A stretch of DNA of 24,532 bases from Nitromaritima sp964584125 (GTDB lineage Bacteria > Nitrospinota > Nitrospinia > Nitrospinales > VA-1). The notes beneath the pieces are model-generated. The model was not told where the DNA came from and did not search any database. It was given only the letters and a program-made list of their open reading frames with translations. Positions 14,646 to 22,903 of this stretch are shown piece after piece (the first letter of the stretch is position 1; every line of letters begins with the position of its first letter). Where the stretch lies: assembly GCA_964584125.1 (NCBI GenBank), contig CAZOYP010000039.1, positions 1 to 24,532 of the forward strand. The letters run 5' to 3'. The position numbers and the translations under genes are program-made.

Positions 14646-17573
14646 TTAATCAAACACCTTGACCAAGTGGTCAAAACGGTTTTTTGATTTATTAATTTTT
14701 TCTTCATTCCCTAAGACACAGATAGAGCCCGACTCTTTTATTTTTCTGAATAGAGAGGCAAACGATTTGATATCTTCCACACGAGTTGATAGTAACTCAT
14801 CTCGCCGTTTTTGTTTTAGCTCGTATGTCTTACCGGTTAAGTATTCAATCATTGAAGTCGACCCTTTTCGATCTGGTGTCATTGGCGGATCCAAGCGTCC
14901 TACACAACCAATCAAAACTTTAGTTAGCTCTTTCTCAGAAATACCCAAGTTTTCAATATAGTCTGCAATCTGATCATAGATATCTAGTGTTTCTGTTAAG
15001 TTTGGATCTCGATAGGAAACTAGCCCATAGTCACCGCTATACGAGTCAAATGAGCTTTGAGAGCCATAGGCTCCTCCTTGGACACGAACCCGATCCCATA
15101 AAAAACAAGTGCGGAGAACAGCGTTCAAGACATCGAATTTTCCGCTATATTCCATACCTAATTCATATAAATTGGCTCCCTTCCCGACAAACTGTACGGA
15201 GCTTGCAGTTAAAAAAGCTTCATTCACTGGCCCAGTTTTGAATTCAAACTTTACAGAAGGTTGCTTTTGATGAGGTAACTTTTGAGTCAGGCCTATAACT
15301 CTTTTTTCGATTTTTTTATAGTCATTTCCAGGAGCAGTTATATTTACAAAAATATTTTCTTTTGTGAATAAGCTTTGCGTGACGCGTTTAAATTCTTCAG
15401 CCACTTCGTTAGGGTTTTTTTCTGCTCGGTCTAACAACTTTTCCAAAAATTTATAATATGAAATTCCTTCGATAATCTCGTTGTATTGACCTAATAGAGA
15501 TTTGTATGAATTAAGTCTTGAGAGCACATAATGATTTCCTGAGGATAGAATAGAGTCTTCCATTAAAGCCTTTGAGCTCTTTATTATCTCAATCAAACGC
15601 TTAGGGTTATTAAAGTCATGTTCTAAAATCACCTCTTCCCAGATATTAAAAAGGTGATCTAGGTTTTCCATAAGGCCTTTTCCGCTAAAGAATATACGGG
15701 ACAGTATGTTTTTGTGATCGTTTATTTTGGTGGAAGTAAAGTGCCAGGAACGAAGGCCACCAGTGTGTATACCCAATAGTTGAGAAATCTCCATATAGCT
15801 ATGGCGATTTGTACCCATTCCTAAGACTAAATTACCAACCAGAGAAAGATAGGGGATTTTTTCAAGTGGAATATTGAGCGCATCAAAACCAATTTGAACA
15901 TAAGCTATATTATTTGTGAATAAATCATGAAATAAAATTTTAGGTTCCGATTCCCTTTTTAATTCCATAGGGAAACGTTCACTCTTAACCTCGATATCCT
16001 GAATATCTAAGCTTGGTAGTTTTTCTAGATCTTCAGGAGAGTCAGGCTTAATCTGCATTGCCTGAAGTTCTTGGGTTTTTTTAACAAGGGAGTCAATATC
16101 ATTTTGTGACATTGAAGCCTTCAAAGCCCGCATGTTTTTCCTTATCTTAGCGTCTTTTTTCTTTTCTAGATCTGATTTAGGCTTAGCAAGCACGACGCTC
16201 TGGTGATTATTATTTAAAAGGTATTTATCTATCAAGCTTTCAAAGTAACGTTCTTGTGACTTACGCTTGATTTTCCTCATAAGTTTGTCATATTTCAAAT
16301 GCATAAAAGGGTCTGAGCCATATAGCCAGGAAGCTAGAGTCTGAATGTTGTAGACAATACCTTTTGGAAAACCACCAAAATTTGATTCACGCAGCTTAAA
16401 GTCAATGGAGTTTACCGCGGACTTCACCATATCTTCTTCGATTCCATTATCCACAAGGTTTTCCAAGGTTGAAAAAATAAGTTCAAGAATTTTATTTTCG
16501 TTATTAGCTTCTGTACCTTTAAGCCCGACAGCAAACGTTGTTTCAAATCGATTTTCATCAAACCCACCACCAATAACTTCGCTTCCAAGTTCAGAGTCAA
16601 GCAGTGCTTTACGTAGAGGAGATGCGGAAGTCCCAAGTAGCAGATAGCTTAAAATATTAAAAGCAAGGCAGTGTTCATGGTTAGTTGATTTATCTAATTT
16701 AAACCCTACGGCCACAAAAGTTTTCTGGCTTAGAGATTCATCTTTTGATACAGGATAAAAAATTACTTTTCGCTTAGGTTTGCTAAATCGTCTTTGTGCG
16801 CTAACAGAGGATTCGATTTTAATCGACTCAAAATCTTTAAGATATTTATTATCTAGAAAGTTTAAATATTCCAACGTGTTCCCATCACCATAAAAGAAAA
16901 TACGGCTGTTTGAGGGGTGATAATGTTTGTTGTGAAAATTTTTAAACTCTTTATAGGTTAAGTCCGTAATTGCTTCAGGGTCTCCACCCGATTCAAAACC
17001 ATAAGTTGTGCTTGGGAAAAGAGAATGCGCTAAGTGCCGATCTAGAATGCTTTCAGGGCTCGAGAAAACCCCCTTCATTTCATTTAAAACTACTCCTTTA
17101 TAGGTAATGTTTCTGTCAGGAAGTTCCAGCTCATGGTGCCATCCCTCCTGCATAAATGTCTCTTCTGTGATATTTGGATAAAATACTGCGTCGAGATAAA
17201 CATCCATTAAGTTAAAAAAATCTTTTTTATTACGACTTGCTACCGGATACATAGTTTTATCAGGAAAAGTCATAGCATTAAGGAAGGTTTGTAGGCTTCC
17301 TTTTAATAATTCAAGAAATGGCTCTTTTACAGGATACTTGCGTGATCCACATAAGACACTGTGCTCAAGAATATGCGCAACTCCTCGATCGTTTGATGGG
17401 GGGGTCTTGAATGTTGCACTAAAAACTTTGTTATCGTCATCATTTTCCATGACAAGAACTTCTGCACCAGTTTTTAAATGCGTGAAGAGTAAGGCCATGG
17501 AATTTAGTTCAGAAATTGATTCCTGTTGGTACAATGTGAATCCAGAATAACTTTCTCCCAATTCAAAACTCAT
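14646..17573 (-). CDS. M16C-family zinc metalloprotease (presequence protease-like)
   Basis: The 975-residue protein is of PreP/Cym1 size and organisation, with four M16 modules in one chain. The inverted zinc motif HILEH (67-71) and the distal ligand in NEMKG (Glu165) are intact. The C-terminal half carries the substrate-contact motif GGAYGS (about residue 830-840). Family members degrade short unfolded peptides in a closed chamber. No signal peptide is visible, so it is probably cytoplasmic. An AAAGGA Shine-Dalgarno supports the ATG, and a promoter is seen at 17626-17653. It follows xthA by 136 bases but probably has its own promoter. Confidence 0.94.
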   Translation of the reverse strand: MSFELGESYSGFTLYQQESISELNSMALLFTHLKTGAEVLVMENDDDNKVFSATFKTPPSNDRGVAHILEHSVLCGSRKYPVKEPFLELLKGSLQTFLNAMTFPDKTMYPVASRNKKDFFNLMDVYLDAVFYPNITEETFMQEGWHHELELPDRNITYKGVVLNEMKGVFSSPESILDRHLAHSLFPSTTYGFESGGDPEAITDLTYKEFKNFHNKHYHPSNSRIFFYGDGNTLEYLNFLDNKYLKDFESIKIESSVSAQRRFSKPKRKVIFYPVSKDESLSQKTFVAVGFKLDKSTNHEHCLAFNILSYLLLGTSASPLRKALLDSELGSEVIGGGFDENRFETTFAVGLKGTEANNENKILELIFSTLENLVDNGIEEDMVKSAVNSIDFKLRESNFGGFPKGIVYNIQTLASWLYGSDPFMHLKYDKLMRKIKRKSQERYFESLIDKYLLNNNHQSVVLAKPKSDLEKKKDAKIRKNMRALKASMSQNDIDSLVKKTQELQAMQIKPDSPEDLEKLPSLDIQDIEVKSERFPMELKRESEPKILFHDLFTNNIAYVQIGFDALNIPLEKIPYLSLVGNLVLGMGTNRHSYMEISQLLGIHTGGLRSWHFTSTKINDHKNILSRIFFSGKGLMENLDHLFNIWEEVILEHDFNNPKRLIEIIKSSKALMEDSILSSGNHYVLSRLNSYKSLLGQYNEIIEGISYYKFLEKLLDRAEKNPNEVAEEFKRVTQSLFTKENIFVNITAPGNDYKKIEKRVIGLTQKLPHQKQPSVKFEFKTGPVNEAFLTASSVQFVGKGANLYELGMEYSGKFDVLNAVLRTCFLWDRVRVQGGAYGSQSSFDSYSGDYGLVSYRDPNLTETLDIYDQIADYIENLGISEKELTKVLIGCVGRLDPPMTPDRKGSTSMIEYLTGKTYELKQKRRDELLSTRVEDIKSFASLFRKIKESGSICVLGNEEKINKSKNRFDHLVKVFD

Positions 17574-17625
17574 TATTATCCTTTCGTATTTCTATTAATT
17601 TTTAACATTTACAGATGTTATTAAA

Positions 17626-17653
17626 AAAATACTTCAATTTATTTTGATGTCAA
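17626..17653 (-). promoter_or_regulatory. Candidate sigma70 promoter of the M16C protease gene
   Basis: On the minus strand a perfect TTGACA (17648-17653) is followed after 16 bases by TATTTT (17626-17631). The predicted start near 17619 gives a leader of about 46 bases. Confidence 0.5.
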
Positions 17654-17709
17654 TTTTATGTGATAGATTTATTTAAGCTAACCCTATGAATAGGCACTCT
17701 AAAAATACA

Positions 17710-18474
17710 TTAAGTCTTGATATTTAAGCCAATTGGACAGTGATCAGAGCCCATCACATTGGGGTATATACATGAATCCTTTACCTTTGTCATTAAATCG
17801 TCGGTGACGAAAAAATAATCAATACGCCACCCAATATTTTTCTTGCGGACATTGGCCCTATAGCTCCACCAAGTGTAATTATCGGGCTCTTTGCAAAACT
17901 CACGGAATGTATCAATATATCCGTGAGAGACGAACTTATCCATCCAGGCTCTCTCTTCTGGAAGGAACCCTGAATTTTTTTCATTAGGCTTTGGGTTTTT
18001 TAAATCAATCGCTTTATGAGCTGTGTTGACATCTCCGGTAATAACTAGCTTTTTACCTTCCTTACGTAAACCCTCACAGTGCTCTAGGAAAGCGTCATAA
18101 AAATCCATTTTATATTTAAGTCTATCGGGACCGCTAGTGCCATTGGGGAAGTATATATTCATAAGATCAAAGTTTTTATACTCTAATCTGATAATTCGAC
18201 CTTCTATATCAAATTTCTTCACCCCAATTCCCAGATGAATTTCCTTGGGTTTTTTCTTGCTTAAAACAGCTACACCGCTATATCCTTTTCTTTGAGCAGG
18301 GTTCCAAACTGCGTGATATCCATCAGGGTTGGCCATATCTTTAGTTAGATCATTTGGGGTTGCTTTGATTTCTTGAAGACATATTACATCAGGTGCCTCA
18401 GCGTGAAACCAATCTAAAAAACCTTTTCTAACAGCAGCACGAATACCATTAACATTCCAACTCAAAATTCGCAT
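17710..18474 (-). CDS. xthA: Exodeoxyribonuclease III
   Basis: This is an endonuclease/exonuclease/phosphatase-fold enzyme of about 254 residues, with the ExoIII/AP-endonuclease motifs in order. These are RILSWNVNGIRA at the N-terminus, the metal-binding Glu in ICLQEIKA, the VITGDVNTAH motif, WRIDYF and the terminal GSDHCPI. It cleaves at abasic sites and trims 3' ends in base excision repair. The ATG at 18474 is preferred over the in-frame GTG at 18480 because the AGAGGG Shine-Dalgarno ends at that GTG but is well spaced from the ATG, and the protein then begins as family members normally do. A short inverted repeat (18495-18513) lies in the upstream region. Confidence 0.95.
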   Translation of the reverse strand: MRILSWNVNGIRAAVRKGFLDWFHAEAPDVICLQEIKATPNDLTKDMANPDGYHAVWNPAQRKGYSGVAVLSKKKPKEIHLGIGVKKFDIEGRIIRLEYKNFDLMNIYFPNGTSGPDRLKYKMDFYDAFLEHCEGLRKEGKKLVITGDVNTAHKAIDLKNPKPNEKNSGFLPEERAWMDKFVSHGYIDTFREFCKEPDNYTWWSYRANVRKKNIGWRIDYFFVTDDLMTKVKDSCIYPNVMGSDHCPIGLNIKT

Positions 18475-18713
18475 ATTCACCCTCTAATATAAAAACAATT
18501 AATATTAAATTGTCTGCAAATACAAAAAACACGGGCGCACATAATCTCATAAAATATTTTATAAAACTATTAATAATTCATTAACAGTAAGATCTTGAAA
18601 TTATCAATTTAGATTCAACAAATACACCTATAATAATTAAAAAATATTTATCTAATGATAAATTCATGCACTATAATCTTTATAACAACTTTAGAAACAA
18701 TGGAAATTTGCCT

Positions 18714-19682
18714 ATGCAGGAATTGTTAGTTAAAAACCTAAAAGTTTCATTCTCAACTCCTGAAAAAGAACTAGTTGCTGTCCGTGGAATTAGCTACCAA
18801 CTTAACAAGGGGGAAACACTTGCTCTTGTCGGAGAATCTGGTTGTGGAAAAACCGTAAGTGCACTTTCTATATTACGGTTGATTGATGACCCTCCTGGGA
18901 AAATTATGAGTGGAGAAATTATTTTTGATAGTAAAGATCTTCTTAAGCTGACAAAAAAAGAATTACAAGTTTACCGTGGCAAAGACATTGCTATGGTTTT
19001 TCAGGATTCAATGACCTCGTTGAACCCAGTTTTGACTATAGGAGATCAAATAATTGAAACTCTGCTGCGGCACACATCTCTTTCCCGTAAAGAAGCAAAA
19101 GAAAAATCTTTGAAACTTTTAGAACAGGTAGAAATTCCTTCTCCAAAAGAAAAGTTGGATCAATACCCACATCAACTGAGCGGTGGCATGCGGCAAAGAG
19201 TAATGATCGCTATGGCTCTTTCATGTTCTCCTCGTATTCTTATAGCTGATGAGCCAACAACAGCTTTAGATGTGTTGATTCAGGGGCAAATACTTGATTT
19301 GCTTAAAAAAATAAAAAATGAAACACAGATGTCAATTTTGCTTATTACACATGATCTGGGAGTTGTCGCTGAAATAGCAAAGCGTGTCATGGTTATGTAT
19401 GCGGGTGAAATAGTTGAGTCTGGGCCGGTCGAAGATCTTTTCCGCTCCCCCCTTCATCCCTATACAATAGGGCTTATGAAATCTATTCCTAGACTAAAAC
19501 GGACTCAAGAAAAACTTTCCAAGCTAGATGAAATATCAGGAGCTGTGCCATCGCTTGCACAAATACCTTCTGGATGTCCATTTCATCCTCGTTGCCCTTC
19601 AGTTGAAACGCGTTGTAAAACGGAAAAGCCAAAGCTTAAAGAAATCACGAAAAAATATTCTGTGAGTTGCTGGTTACACTAA
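18714..19682 (+). CDS. Oligopeptide/dipeptide ABC transporter ATPase, OppD/DppD type
   Basis: The 322-residue ATPase powers uptake of peptides or related solutes. It has Walker A GESGCGKT (40-47), the Q-loop FQDSMTSLNP, the signature LSGGMRQR and Walker B ILIADEPTTALD. The peptide-transporter C-terminal extension contains a four-Cys pattern (GCPFHPRC, RC and a final SCW) of the kind proposed to hold an iron-sulfur cluster in some relatives. An ATG 16 codons upstream (18666) is in frame, but its extra residues do not resemble the family and it lacks a Shine-Dalgarno; GGAAA precedes the ATG at 18714. The stop overlaps the next start (TAATG). No permease or binding-protein gene is adjacent. Confidence 0.9.
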   Translation: MQELLVKNLKVSFSTPEKELVAVRGISYQLNKGETLALVGESGCGKTVSALSILRLIDDPPGKIMSGEIIFDSKDLLKLTKKELQVYRGKDIAMVFQDSMTSLNPVLTIGDQIIETLLRHTSLSRKEAKEKSLKLLEQVEIPSPKEKLDQYPHQLSGGMRQRVMIAMALSCSPRILIADEPTTALDVLIQGQILDLLKKIKNETQMSILLITHDLGVVAEIAKRVMVMYAGEIVESGPVEDLFRSPLHPYTIGLMKSIPRLKRTQEKLSKLDEISGAVPSLAQIPSGCPFHPRCPSVETRCKTEKPKLKEITKKYSVSCWLH

Positions 19683-20665
19683 TGGAAAAAAATAGAAAAT
19701 TATCTCAGCCGATCTTACTTGAGGTGAAAGGTCTAAAAAAACATTTTCAAATTAAAACATCTAACAAAGGTAAAAAACAAGTTTATGCTTTGAATGGTAT
19801 TTCTTTTCTGCTGCACGAAGGCGAAACATTAGGCCTTGTTGGAGAATCTGGGTGTGGTAAGTCAACAGCTGCACGCGCGATACTAAGGTTGGTTGAACCC
19901 ACCTCTGGAGAGATTTTTTATAAAAACCAGAACCTGATTAATATGAAAAAGAATAAATTACGCTCCCTTAGAAGAGAAATGCAAATAATATTTCAGGATC
20001 CTTTTGCTTCATTGAATCCAAGAAAAAGGATTAGAAAAATACTAGAAGAACCTTTCGATATACATGGATTCAGCAATTCGAAGGAAAAATCCGAACGTAT
20101 CACATGGTTATTAGAGCGCGTTGGTCTGCTACCAGACCAAGCAGAAAAATACCCACATGAGTTCAGTGGAGGCCAATTACAGCGGATTGGAATAGCTCGC
20201 GCAATTGCGCTGAACCCGAGTTTGATTATTGCCGATGAACCCGTTTCTGCTCTTGATGTGTCGATTCGCGCTCAAATAATGAATCTATTATTCGACCTTA
20301 AAAAATCAATGCGTATATCGTATTTGTTTATTTCTCATGATATGACCATCGTCAGACATTTCTGTGATCGCGTTGCGGTTATGTATTTAGGGAAAATCGT
20401 TGAGATAGCAGATAGTGATTCTCTCTATAAAAATCCAAGCCACCCATATACTGAGGCCCTATTAGCCGCGATACCCTCAATTGATCCGGGAATAAAAAAA
20501 CAACGCTTACAAATTAAAGGGGAGCTACCAAATGCTATAGATATGCCTCAAGGATGTGCTTTTTATTCACGGTGTCCTATTCGAGAGAAAAAATGCGAAC
20601 AATCTATACCAGAACTCAAAGAAATAAAATCTGGACACCAGGTTGCCTGTTTTCTAAGTGGGTAG
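19682..20665 (+). CDS. Oligopeptide/dipeptide ABC transporter ATPase, OppF/DppF type
   Basis: The 327-residue partner ATPase has Walker A GESGCGKST (54-62), the Q-loop FQDPFASLNPR, the signature FSGGQLQRIG and Walker B LIIADEPVSALD. The C-terminal peptide-transporter extension again carries four Cys (GCAFYSRC, KKC and a final ACF). The start ATG at 19682 shares one base with the OppD stop (TAATG), which is preferred over an in-frame TTG 15 bases upstream. OppD and OppF types normally form a heterodimer under two permeases. Here the gene is followed by more than 150 bases without a gene, so the permeases must be encoded elsewhere. Confidence 0.92.
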   Translation: MEKNRKLSQPILLEVKGLKKHFQIKTSNKGKKQVYALNGISFLLHEGETLGLVGESGCGKSTAARAILRLVEPTSGEIFYKNQNLINMKKNKLRSLRREMQIIFQDPFASLNPRKRIRKILEEPFDIHGFSNSKEKSERITWLLERVGLLPDQAEKYPHEFSGGQLQRIGIARAIALNPSLIIADEPVSALDVSIRAQIMNLLFDLKKSMRISYLFISHDMTIVRHFCDRVAVMYLGKIVEIADSDSLYKNPSHPYTEALLAAIPSIDPGIKKQRLQIKGELPNAIDMPQGCAFYSRCPIREKKCEQSIPELKEIKSGHQVACFLSG

Positions 20666-20823
20666 CATAAGGTATTTTAGAAATAAGTACTAGCCAAACT
20701 ATAAAATCTAATCAATAACTTAGCACGGGAAGGAGCTAAACGAAGCTATACTTGAATTTTTTTGAAACTTAAAACACTCAAACTACTGCCATCTATTTTA
20801 ACAAAACCTACTTTATATTTTTC

Positions 20824-20976
20824 TCACTCTAATTGACCTTGTTTCTTTTTATTACGCATATAAATAGAACTTTTACTTCCACTGGGATGAAAGTTTTTAA
20901 AGCCTATTTCTGAAATAACAAACAGACTAATTGCAAGTATAGTCCAGGCAGTTTTGGTATAATTATCTAGGATCAT
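20824..20976 (-). CDS. Small single-TM protein (50 aa), unknown
   Basis: A 50-codon reading frame starts at an ATG preceded by a good GAGG Shine-Dalgarno (about 6 bases upstream). The protein has a short polar start, one hydrophobic segment at about 9-24 and a Lys/Arg-rich tail (about 35-50). Under the positive-inside rule the C-terminus would be cytoplasmic. No family is recognised. It stands alone between oppF and a divergent short ORF at 21005. Confidence 0.55.
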   Translation of the reverse strand: MILDNYTKTAWTILAISLFVISEIGFKNFHPSGSKSSIYMRNKKKQGQLE

Positions 20977-21004
20977 GGTTCCTCACTCGCTGCTATAATA
21001 GGTT

Positions 21005-21142
21005 ATGGATAGGTTTATACGATTTCTATTCTGGCTTTTCTCTCTTTGGGTGTTGCTACATGGTTTTATGAAGTTCTCTCCAGAATATGCCACTCAACTC
21101 CCTTATTGGCTCTACTCATTTTTATACCTTTTAACTCAATAA
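21005..21142 (+). CDS. Possible small hydrophobic protein (45 aa), unknown
   Basis: A 45-codon frame starts at an ATG and encodes a basic N-terminus (MDRFIRF), a hydrophobic segment at about 7-22 and a second aromatic-rich segment at about 33-44. A TATAAT (20994-20999) lies so close that a transcript from it would begin at the ATG. No Shine-Dalgarno is seen. It is divergent from the 50-aa gene, with 28 bases between start codons. The membrane-like composition is the main argument that it is real. Confidence 0.35.
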   Translation: MDRFIRFLFWLFSLWVLLHGFMKFSPEYATQLPYWLYSFLYLLTQ

Positions 21143-21204
21143 TTCTACCATAGAGAAAAAATGAATATCAAATTGATAAAAATGTGACTATCATTCCCGG
21201 AAAA

Positions 21205-21882
21205 TTAATTATTTCTTTTTGGTGGAATAGACCTTGCGCAACGAAAACCTACGTAATGAAATCTATGTATTGGAAGACTAGTAATCCATTTAGCGGATTG
21301 CATCGCATTAAGTGAATTTCTCCAAGATCCTCCCCTGAGCACTTTTCCTTCTGTTGTTTCACGATGACTATTGGTCCATTCCCAAACATTTCCCATCATA
21401 TCAAATAAGCCAAAAGAGTTAGGAGATTTTAGACCTACAGGATGAGTTTCTTTCGCCGAATTTTTTTTAAACCAACCATGAAGTTTAGGTTCTTCTTCAT
21501 CCCAATAAAATTTTGTTGTGCTTCCTGATCGTGCGGCCCACTCCCATTCCCATTCTGTTGGCAAGCGTTTTTCAATAAGGCGACAATAATCCATAGCCTC
21601 AAACCAGTTTACTTTTTCAACGGGTCTATGATCACCACTAAAAAAAGATAAATTTATTCCCATATTCTTTTTAAAAGACTTTTGAGTTACTTCAAAACGA
21701 TCCAAAAAAAAATTTTCGATGAATATTTCTATGTTCCCATATTTTGTGTTAACTAATAATTTCCCAGATGGAATTAATGCCATATCATCGCCTGAATGAG
21801 CAGGCAGGAAAAGAGGGTAGAAGATATAAAGAGAGATTAATATTAAACATAGTCGTATTATTTTTTTGAAAAGTAAATACAT
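21205..21882 (-). CDS. FGE-sulfatase-domain protein lacking the catalytic cysteines
   Basis: The protein of 225 residues has an N-terminal hydrophobic signal or anchor (about 4-26, with AHS as a possible cleavage region) followed by a formylglycine-generating-enzyme fold. Motifs in order are VEKVNWFEAMDYC (88-100), RLPTEWEWEWAARSG (106-120), MMGNVWEWT (162-170), VLRGGSW (181-187) and VGFRCAR (211-217). True FGE enzymes have copper-binding cysteines after RGGS; here that stretch (RNSLNAMQSAKW) has none, so a non-catalytic or different role outside the cytoplasm is likely. The start at 21882 is preferred over one at 21930 because it lies just after the upstream stop and gives a cleaner signal peptide. 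Confidence 0.82.
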   Translation of the reverse strand: MYLLFKKIIRLCLILISLYIFYPLFLPAHSGDDMALIPSGKLLVNTKYGNIEIFIENFFLDRFEVTQKSFKKNMGINLSFFSGDHRPVEKVNWFEAMDYCRLIEKRLPTEWEWEWAARSGSTTKFYWDEEEPKLHGWFKKNSAKETHPVGLKSPNSFGLFDMMGNVWEWTNSHRETTEGKVLRGGSWRNSLNAMQSAKWITSLPIHRFHYVGFRCARSIPPKRNN

Positions 21883-21886
21883 TGAA

Positions 21887-22387
21887 TTACTCAGGAAAAT
21901 CTTCTTTGGGGCAAAGAAACTTAAAAACATGAACTATGTTTTTAACTACTTTGTCCACATCTTCGTTAATAATAGACATGTTTTTAATATTTTTATAAAG
22001 AATAGTAGAGAAATATTTATCTAGACTTTTTTGCTTTTGCTGCTCAGTCATAGATTGTATGTTTGAAAGACCGGCAACATCAAACCACAGTCCTCCACAT
22101 TTCGCACATTGATTGACCTCGGTGTCAAATTTTTTGCTAAAAAAGTGCCTGAACAACAATGTGGTTTTGCAATTGGGGCAAATATGTTCAACCCTGCGAT
22201 ATGCTTTTATTCCGTCTGCATGCTTAATTTTAAGGAGTGGTAACCCTAAGCCAGGATTTAAACTTCCAATAATTTTTAGTTGATCCTGACTAAACCACAA
22301 TCCACCACAACCGTTCTCACACGCCAAAATTTTTATGTTGGCTATAATAAATATTGTTAATTTATTTTTACAGGCAGGGCAATGCAT
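21887..22387 (-). CDS. Double zinc-ribbon (zf-TFIIB type) protein
   Basis: The 166-residue protein has two copies of a four-cysteine ribbon. The first is CPAC (3-6) with CENGC (23-27), and the second is CPNC (70-73) with CAKC (94-97). Each is followed by GGLWF, the hallmark of the zf-TFIIB family in bacteria. The tail (110-166) is helical and charged. No function is established for the family; binding of nucleic acid or protein by the zinc ribbons is inference. The FGE-like gene starts 4 bases after its stop, suggesting coupled expression. Confidence 0.8.
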   Translation of the reverse strand: MHCPACKNKLTIFIIANIKILACENGCGGLWFSQDQLKIIGSLNPGLGLPLLKIKHADGIKAYRRVEHICPNCKTTLLFRHFFSKKFDTEVNQCAKCGGLWFDVAGLSNIQSMTEQQKQKSLDKYFSTILYKNIKNMSIINEDVDKVVKNIVHVFKFLCPKEDFPE

Positions 22388-22458
22388 AAACTTCTTTCAG
22401 CTTAGAAAAGCAAGAATAATTTATAAAGCCTAACTAAAGATAGTTAAAAAATTATGAA

Positions 22459-22872
22459 TTAACTCTCAGGTATTTTTTCTGCAGTTGGAAGTCCGCTTAC
22501 GGGGGAGGCATGGTGTAGGATCATTTTCCATTCGCCATTAAATTTTTTAAACAAATTGGTTGAGTGGACTTTCGATAGTTGAACACCGCTTGATAGTATA
22601 GAAAATAGATTTTCCTGACAGGTTACCCATGCAAGGTCTTCTGAGGCAGTAACATCAACATGCGAAAGCTTAATTTCTAAGTCTTGTGCTGATGCAAAGA
22701 TTTTCTGCCAACTTATCATGATATTCTCAAACCCCGTCAAAACATCCCACCCTGGATGGATACACTGCGAAGTCGAGTCGTTTAACCACACTCCGATCAT
22801 TAGGTCTATGTTATTTTTATTGAAAGCATCATAAAACTTTTGATTTGTCTCGGTTACAATTTTTTCACTCAT
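22459..22872 (-). CDS. SnoaL-like (NTF2-fold) protein
   Basis: The 137-residue protein is of the NTF2-like superfamily, close to the SnoaL_3/DUF4440 group. An N-terminal helix pair (about 5-30) is followed by the family pattern HPGW (39-42), GFENIMISWQKIF and a beta-rich C-terminal half ending near HHASPV. Such proteins form small cone-shaped barrels that bind or isomerise small molecules; no substrate can be assigned. It follows the tlpA-like gene by 31 bases on the same strand and may share the ccm transcript. No Shine-Dalgarno is evident. Confidence 0.8.
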   Translation of the reverse strand: MSEKIVTETNQKFYDAFNKNNIDLMIGVWLNDSTSQCIHPGWDVLTGFENIMISWQKIFASAQDLEIKLSHVDVTASEDLAWVTCQENLFSILSSGVQLSKVHSTNLFKKFNGEWKMILHHASPVSGLPTAEKIPES

Positions 22873-22903
22873 AGTAGATAACCATAAATTTGAATAGTAT
22901 TAG

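Noticed and set aside
18666..18713. Sixteen-codon N-terminal extension of the OppD-type ATPase.
   Set aside because: The extension is Asn/Tyr-rich, does not resemble the family, and its ATG lacks a Shine-Dalgarno; the ATG at 18714 gives the usual length.
22428..22451. Hairpin TAACTA-TCTT-TAGTTA next to a run of T downstream of the SnoaL-like gene.
   Set aside because: On the minus strand the T-run precedes the stem, and on the plus strand the stem is followed by A, so neither strand has terminator geometry.
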